From the NCBI GenBank assembly GCA_013289665.1, contig JABCZN010000008.1, positions 1-64,000 on the forward strand: 64,000 bases of DNA, read 5' to 3'. Below the pieces are notes generated by a model. It saw only the letters and a program-made list of their open reading frames with translations. It was not told the DNA's origin and did no database searches. This document shows, in pieces, positions 61,171 to 64,000 of this stretch; within the stretch, counting starts at the first letter, position 1; every line of letters starts with the position of its first letter. Source of the stretch: Acidobacteriota bacterium (GTDB lineage: Bacteria > Acidobacteriota > Terriglobia > Acidiferrales > UBA7541). Both the position numbers and the translations under genes were made by a program.

Positions 61171-62139
61171 ATGCAATGCTGGTTCTGGAACATAGAGTGG
61201 GCTTCCCAGGTATATTTCCGAGCGGAATTGGAACATGGCCGACTAAGGCAAGGTTGGGGCTACGCCGACAAACTCGACTTGCGGAGAATAAGAGCAAAGA
61301 TTGAAAAGGCGGAACAGCTGGACGAGGAGGAACAGTCCGCGTGGAGCCACTGCCAAAGTATGCTCAGTTACATCAAGTCCGATGACCTTGTAGTCGTCAA
61401 GAACATACCATCACCAGACAAATTCACGATAACGAAAATCGGTGGCGCTTACGACTATCGAATCGAGCCTAAGGTGGCTGACTTCGGTCACGTGTTGCCT
61501 GTTCTAGACTCACGCGTGTTCTCCAAGCATGCAAAAGCAGTTCCCGCTCCGCTCGTAAACGCATTGAACAGGGCGCAGTCGGCGATTATACCCACCTATA
61601 AACACCACGAGGCCGTTATCCAACTTTATGCTGTCACCGATGAACAGGCAATCAACAAGCCGGAAGAGTTTGCCGATAGATTCCGCAGGTGGCGGCAGGC
61701 CTCGTTGGACGCATTGAAGACTCAACTCAAGAATGACCTGAACCCCAAACAAGCTGAGCGCCTGATCCGCAGTCTGCTCGTGCGCGACCATCCTGACGTT
61801 CTATGGACAGCCGGTCCCAAAGAGCGTGGTGCTGATTTTGTCGTGACAATTGACAATGGATACGGACTGGCAACAAGAATGGCTGTCCAGGTGAAGATGT
61901 ACTCGGATTTGCACGACGACATTGGTGGCTTAGACCAGTTGGAAGAGGCGTTCCGTGAGCACAATGTCGATACGGGTCTGCTGATCTCCTTTGCCGACAG
62001 ACTTGGGCCAACTCTCGCAAAACGACTCAGTGAACTCAAGCAGAGGTACAAAGTAGAGGTGCTTTACGGCGAAAACCTCTATGAGCGGCTGTTGGAACTG
62101 CTGGCCGACCCAGCAATTGACCCAACGCTGGGGAGCTGA
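61171..62139 (+). CDS. EVE-like reader fused to an Mrr-like restriction endonuclease
   Basis: 322 residues from ATG 61171, which has a GGGAG site; upstream codons to 61129 lack one. Residues 1-125 resemble the EVE/PUA-like module of restriction proteins: VYFRAELEHGRLRQGWGYAD, IKSDDLVVVKNIPSPDKFTI, then GGAYDYRIEPKVADFGHVLP. Residues 190-310 resemble an Mrr-type PD-(D/E)xK core: AERLIRSLLVRDHPDVLWTA, the acidic residue in GPKERGADFVV and the QVK motif in MAVQVKMYSD, with GLLISFADRLGPTLAKRL after it. Such fusions are suspected to bind modified bases and cut that DNA. Only pattern evidence is available. Confidence 0.68.
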   Translation: MQCWFWNIEWASQVYFRAELEHGRLRQGWGYADKLDLRRIRAKIEKAEQLDEEEQSAWSHCQSMLSYIKSDDLVVVKNIPSPDKFTITKIGGAYDYRIEPKVADFGHVLPVLDSRVFSKHAKAVPAPLVNALNRAQSAIIPTYKHHEAVIQLYAVTDEQAINKPEEFADRFRRWRQASLDALKTQLKNDLNPKQAERLIRSLLVRDHPDVLWTAGPKERGADFVVTIDNGYGLATRMAVQVKMYSDLHDDIGGLDQLEEAFREHNVDTGLLISFADRLGPTLAKRLSELKQRYKVEVLYGENLYERLLELLADPAIDPTLGS

Positions 62140-62877
62140 CACCGCGGTCTATTGAAATCACATTCCCCGAAAATGGAATGCCATTCCCAAGAGCCGCTCC
62201 ACCCTATCCGCGAGGATCATCACTCATGCTGACCAGCCATTTGGTTCGAGCACGGAGCGCGGCAAACGTCTCGATTGGGAAGGTCCTTTTGCGGCGGGAT
62301 GCCACCTTCGGATAACAGAATCCCACTAGCCCCCTAGGTCAACGAGCAACTTGAGAATGATTTGCGCTGGTCGGAGCGAGACTCGACAGCGTTCATGAAG
62401 GCGAAGGGTACCAATCGCCGACCTTTGTTGACCACTGTTGGCCAAAGAGCCAAAGATGAGGTCGAGGCAGAAGTTAAGAGGCAATTGATTCAATGAGATT
62501 ACTGGTAGGGGCGTCAGACAAAGGAAAACAAACTCTCAACGTCCTTTTGAGAAGCCGCCGCAAACGTGTATCTAACCCTCGATATGAGGCTTTTTTAGGC
62601 GAATTCGGAATTCGGCCTCTTCTAGGGCAATTTAACTGCAAATTGTGCGTTGCCGTTGTTGCCTTCAGAGTCGCCGACCCTGCGCATCATAGTCTGCCTC
62701 GGATGTTCGCGCTCTTCGTCTCTTGCCTCATTCCTGGGTTCGATCTATGCGGATTTCCTACCCATGCTGCCTTTCATTGGCAGACAATTAGCCATGCCAA
62801 ACTCGGCCATTTGGGCTTAGCTGGAAGCGCTTTAACCGTCTCAATTGAGAAGCTGTTGCTGACGCCCATATTCGAGA
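62140..62877. other. 738-base region without a recognised gene
   Basis: No domain-like frame was found. A plus-strand frame at 62493-62933 (146 codons) runs into the antisense of the protease gene and reads as a mix of Leu/Arg/Cys without any motif, so I do not call it. A short CATTCC/GGAATG palindrome sits near 62161-62180. The region may hold decayed island DNA. Confidence 0.35.
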
Positions 62878-64000
62878 TTAATGGTTCTCCCAGATGCTGG
62901 CCTTCGGCTGCTGAGCTTCGCGCAAAGCGGTGACCATGCATTCATGGCTATCTGCGGAGCCATGAGTAGAGTTCTCGAGGATTTGGCAAACTGCCAGTGC
63001 AGAATTATCTTCTTTGGCTTGAACCATCCAAACTGCGATTCTTTGAAGGAATTCAATTGGCAGAGTGGATTTTCCCCGTTCTGCCGCGTAAGCAAGCGTT
63101 TTAGCCTCCGCGATGGCAGAAGGTATGTCGTCATCGCTTATCAACGTACGAATGAATTTGCCCCTAGCCCATTGATCCGCTGGATCTAGGCGAAGCGCTT
63201 CGCGCAGTTCTTGAACCGCGGAATACGGATCGCCTACAGCCAGTAACGCAATCCCAAGTTCCTGGCGGAACCTCGCATCATCAGGTTTAAGGTGCACAGC
63301 CTTCTCTAATTCAACGAGGGCCTGGTGGGTGTCCCATCCTGAAAGATTAGTGCCGAGAGCAAAGTGCGCCTCCGCGTCATTCGGATTCTTTGAAATGACT
63401 CTTCTTGCCAGCTCTACGAGCTTCTCGTTGGCTTCGGCCACATCCTTCGAGTCAATCCGATTCGCCGTGTGTCTCAAGATGAGTTCTGCGTCCATTGGAC
63501 CGGCCGGTTCAAGCACCGAGTCTGTCGGAAGAGCAAAGTTCAAGTTTTGACCCTTAGAAAATGTGAAACTGGTGATACCGATTAGCCGGCCGTCTGCGCC
63601 GAACAGTCCTCCTCCGCTGGATCCGTGCGAAATCGATGCCGAAGTTTGAATTACCTGCTCCCCGTCCAAATCCCGAAGCCCAGATACCAAACCTTCAGAA
63701 ATCGTAAGCTCCAGGCCCTCGGGCGCGCCAATGGAGTAGGCGTGCTCTCCAACGGATACACTTTTCAAGTCGCGGAGTCGCACACCGAGAGTATCCAGAC
63801 CCTTTACGCGAAGTCGGCAGAGATCAGCATGAAGGTTTATGTGGTCAATTTCGGCAGGCCAAGTCCTATCCCCCTGTCTAACTTTGAAAACTACACCAAC
63901 ATCGATAACGTGGTTATTTGTGACTATCGCTTTCGCGCTGTTGGATTCTATGAAATAGTCCAAGTCATCAAAGGAGTGAAAACCATTTTCCACTTCTCGC
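62878..64000 (-). CDS. trypsin-like serine protease with TPR-like C-terminus, N-terminus cut off
   Basis: Open to the right window edge; a GTG at 63993 is in frame but probably internal, since the fold normally begins earlier. Trypsin-like (HtrA-type) core: catalytic His in AIVTNNHVIDVG, Asp in INLHADLCRL, Ser in SASISHGSSGGGLFGADG. After about residue 185 the protein has TPR-like helices (AEAHFALGTNLSGWDTHQAL, DARFRQELGIALLAVGDPYS, PADQWARGKFIRTLISDDDI). Proteases fused to TPR or other repeats occur in defence islands and in general proteolysis; the missing N-terminus prevents a decision. Its neighbour is the putative EVE-Mrr nuclease. Confidence 0.75.
   Translation of the reverse strand, partial: REVENGFHSFDDLDYFIESNSAKAIVTNNHVIDVGVVFKVRQGDRTWPAEIDHINLHADLCRLRVKGLDTLGVRLRDLKSVSVGEHAYSIGAPEGLELTISEGLVSGLRDLDGEQVIQTSASISHGSSGGGLFGADGRLIGITSFTFSKGQNLNFALPTDSVLEPAGPMDAELILRHTANRIDSKDVAEANEKLVELARRVISKNPNDAEAHFALGTNLSGWDTHQALVELEKAVHLKPDDARFRQELGIALLAVGDPYSAVQELREALRLDPADQWARGKFIRTLISDDDIPSAIAEAKTLAYAAERGKSTLPIEFLQRIAVWMVQAKEDNSALAVCQILENSTHGSADSHECMVTALREAQQPKASIWENH

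Noticed and set aside
62493..62933. Plus-strand 146-codon frame in the putative island
   Set aside because: Its end overlaps the protease gene on the other strand, no ribosome site or domain is visible, and composition is non-coding in look.

Overview
The window looks like chromosomal DNA of an Acidobacteriota bacterium. This is inferred from the combination of winged-helix/TPR regulators, PEP-CTERM proteins, carboxypeptidase-regulatory-like secreted proteins, GH123 (DUF4091) proteins and NarL-type two-component pairs, in GC-rich coding sequence. No rRNA gene is present to prove it.

Layout. 1-5.6 kb: secreted and PEP-CTERM surface proteins, one of them broken by two frameshifts, a membrane-bound winged-helix/TPR regulator, and a 45-nt 3' remnant of tRNA-Pro(UGG) that looks like a scar of site-specific integration. 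6.1-12.7 kb: a small HTH protein, a diguanylate cyclase, a PilZ protein, a four-repeat secreted protein, a receiver-only regulator and a PAS/PAS histidine kinase with a LuxR-type response regulator. 13.1-36.4 kb: an exopolysaccharide locus. Sixteen minus-strand genes run from a NusG/RfaH-like antiterminator (36439) through a WecA-like initiating transferase, Wza, Wzc, MBOAT, SGNH, Wzx and Wzy to three GT4 glycosyltransferases, a GH123-like hydrolase, an FAD oxidoreductase, an ATP-grasp ligase and a NodB-type deacetylase; one of the sixteen is a doubtful small ORF. A larger GH123 paralogue converges on it from the other side. Together these suggest a Wzx/Wzy-dependent polymer started with a HexNAc-1-phosphate and trimmed or decorated afterwards.

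37-55 kb: a YXWGXW-type surface protein, a cupredoxin plus Tat-exported metallophosphoesterase, an ECF sigma/anti-sigma pair, two carboxypeptidase-regulatory-like secreted proteins, a TonB-like protein with an unusually long cytoplasmic part, an MHS-type MFS transporter next to acetyl-CoA synthetase, a haloacid dehalogenase, a decayed PIN toxin and a membrane protein carrying two pentapeptide-repeat blocks. 55.7-59.5 kb: a PilZ protein, a VapBC pair and a second histidine kinase/NarL pair, with short tandem repeats.

59.8-64 kb: an intact tRNA-His followed by a visibly more AT-rich accessory stretch with a cysteine-rich unknown protein, a protein resembling an EVE-like reader fused to an Mrr-like nuclease, and a trypsin-like protease with TPRs cut by the window end. 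This is the most island-like part and a candidate defence neighbourhood. No CRISPR array, rRNA, complete insertion sequence, integrase or exosortase gene was seen.
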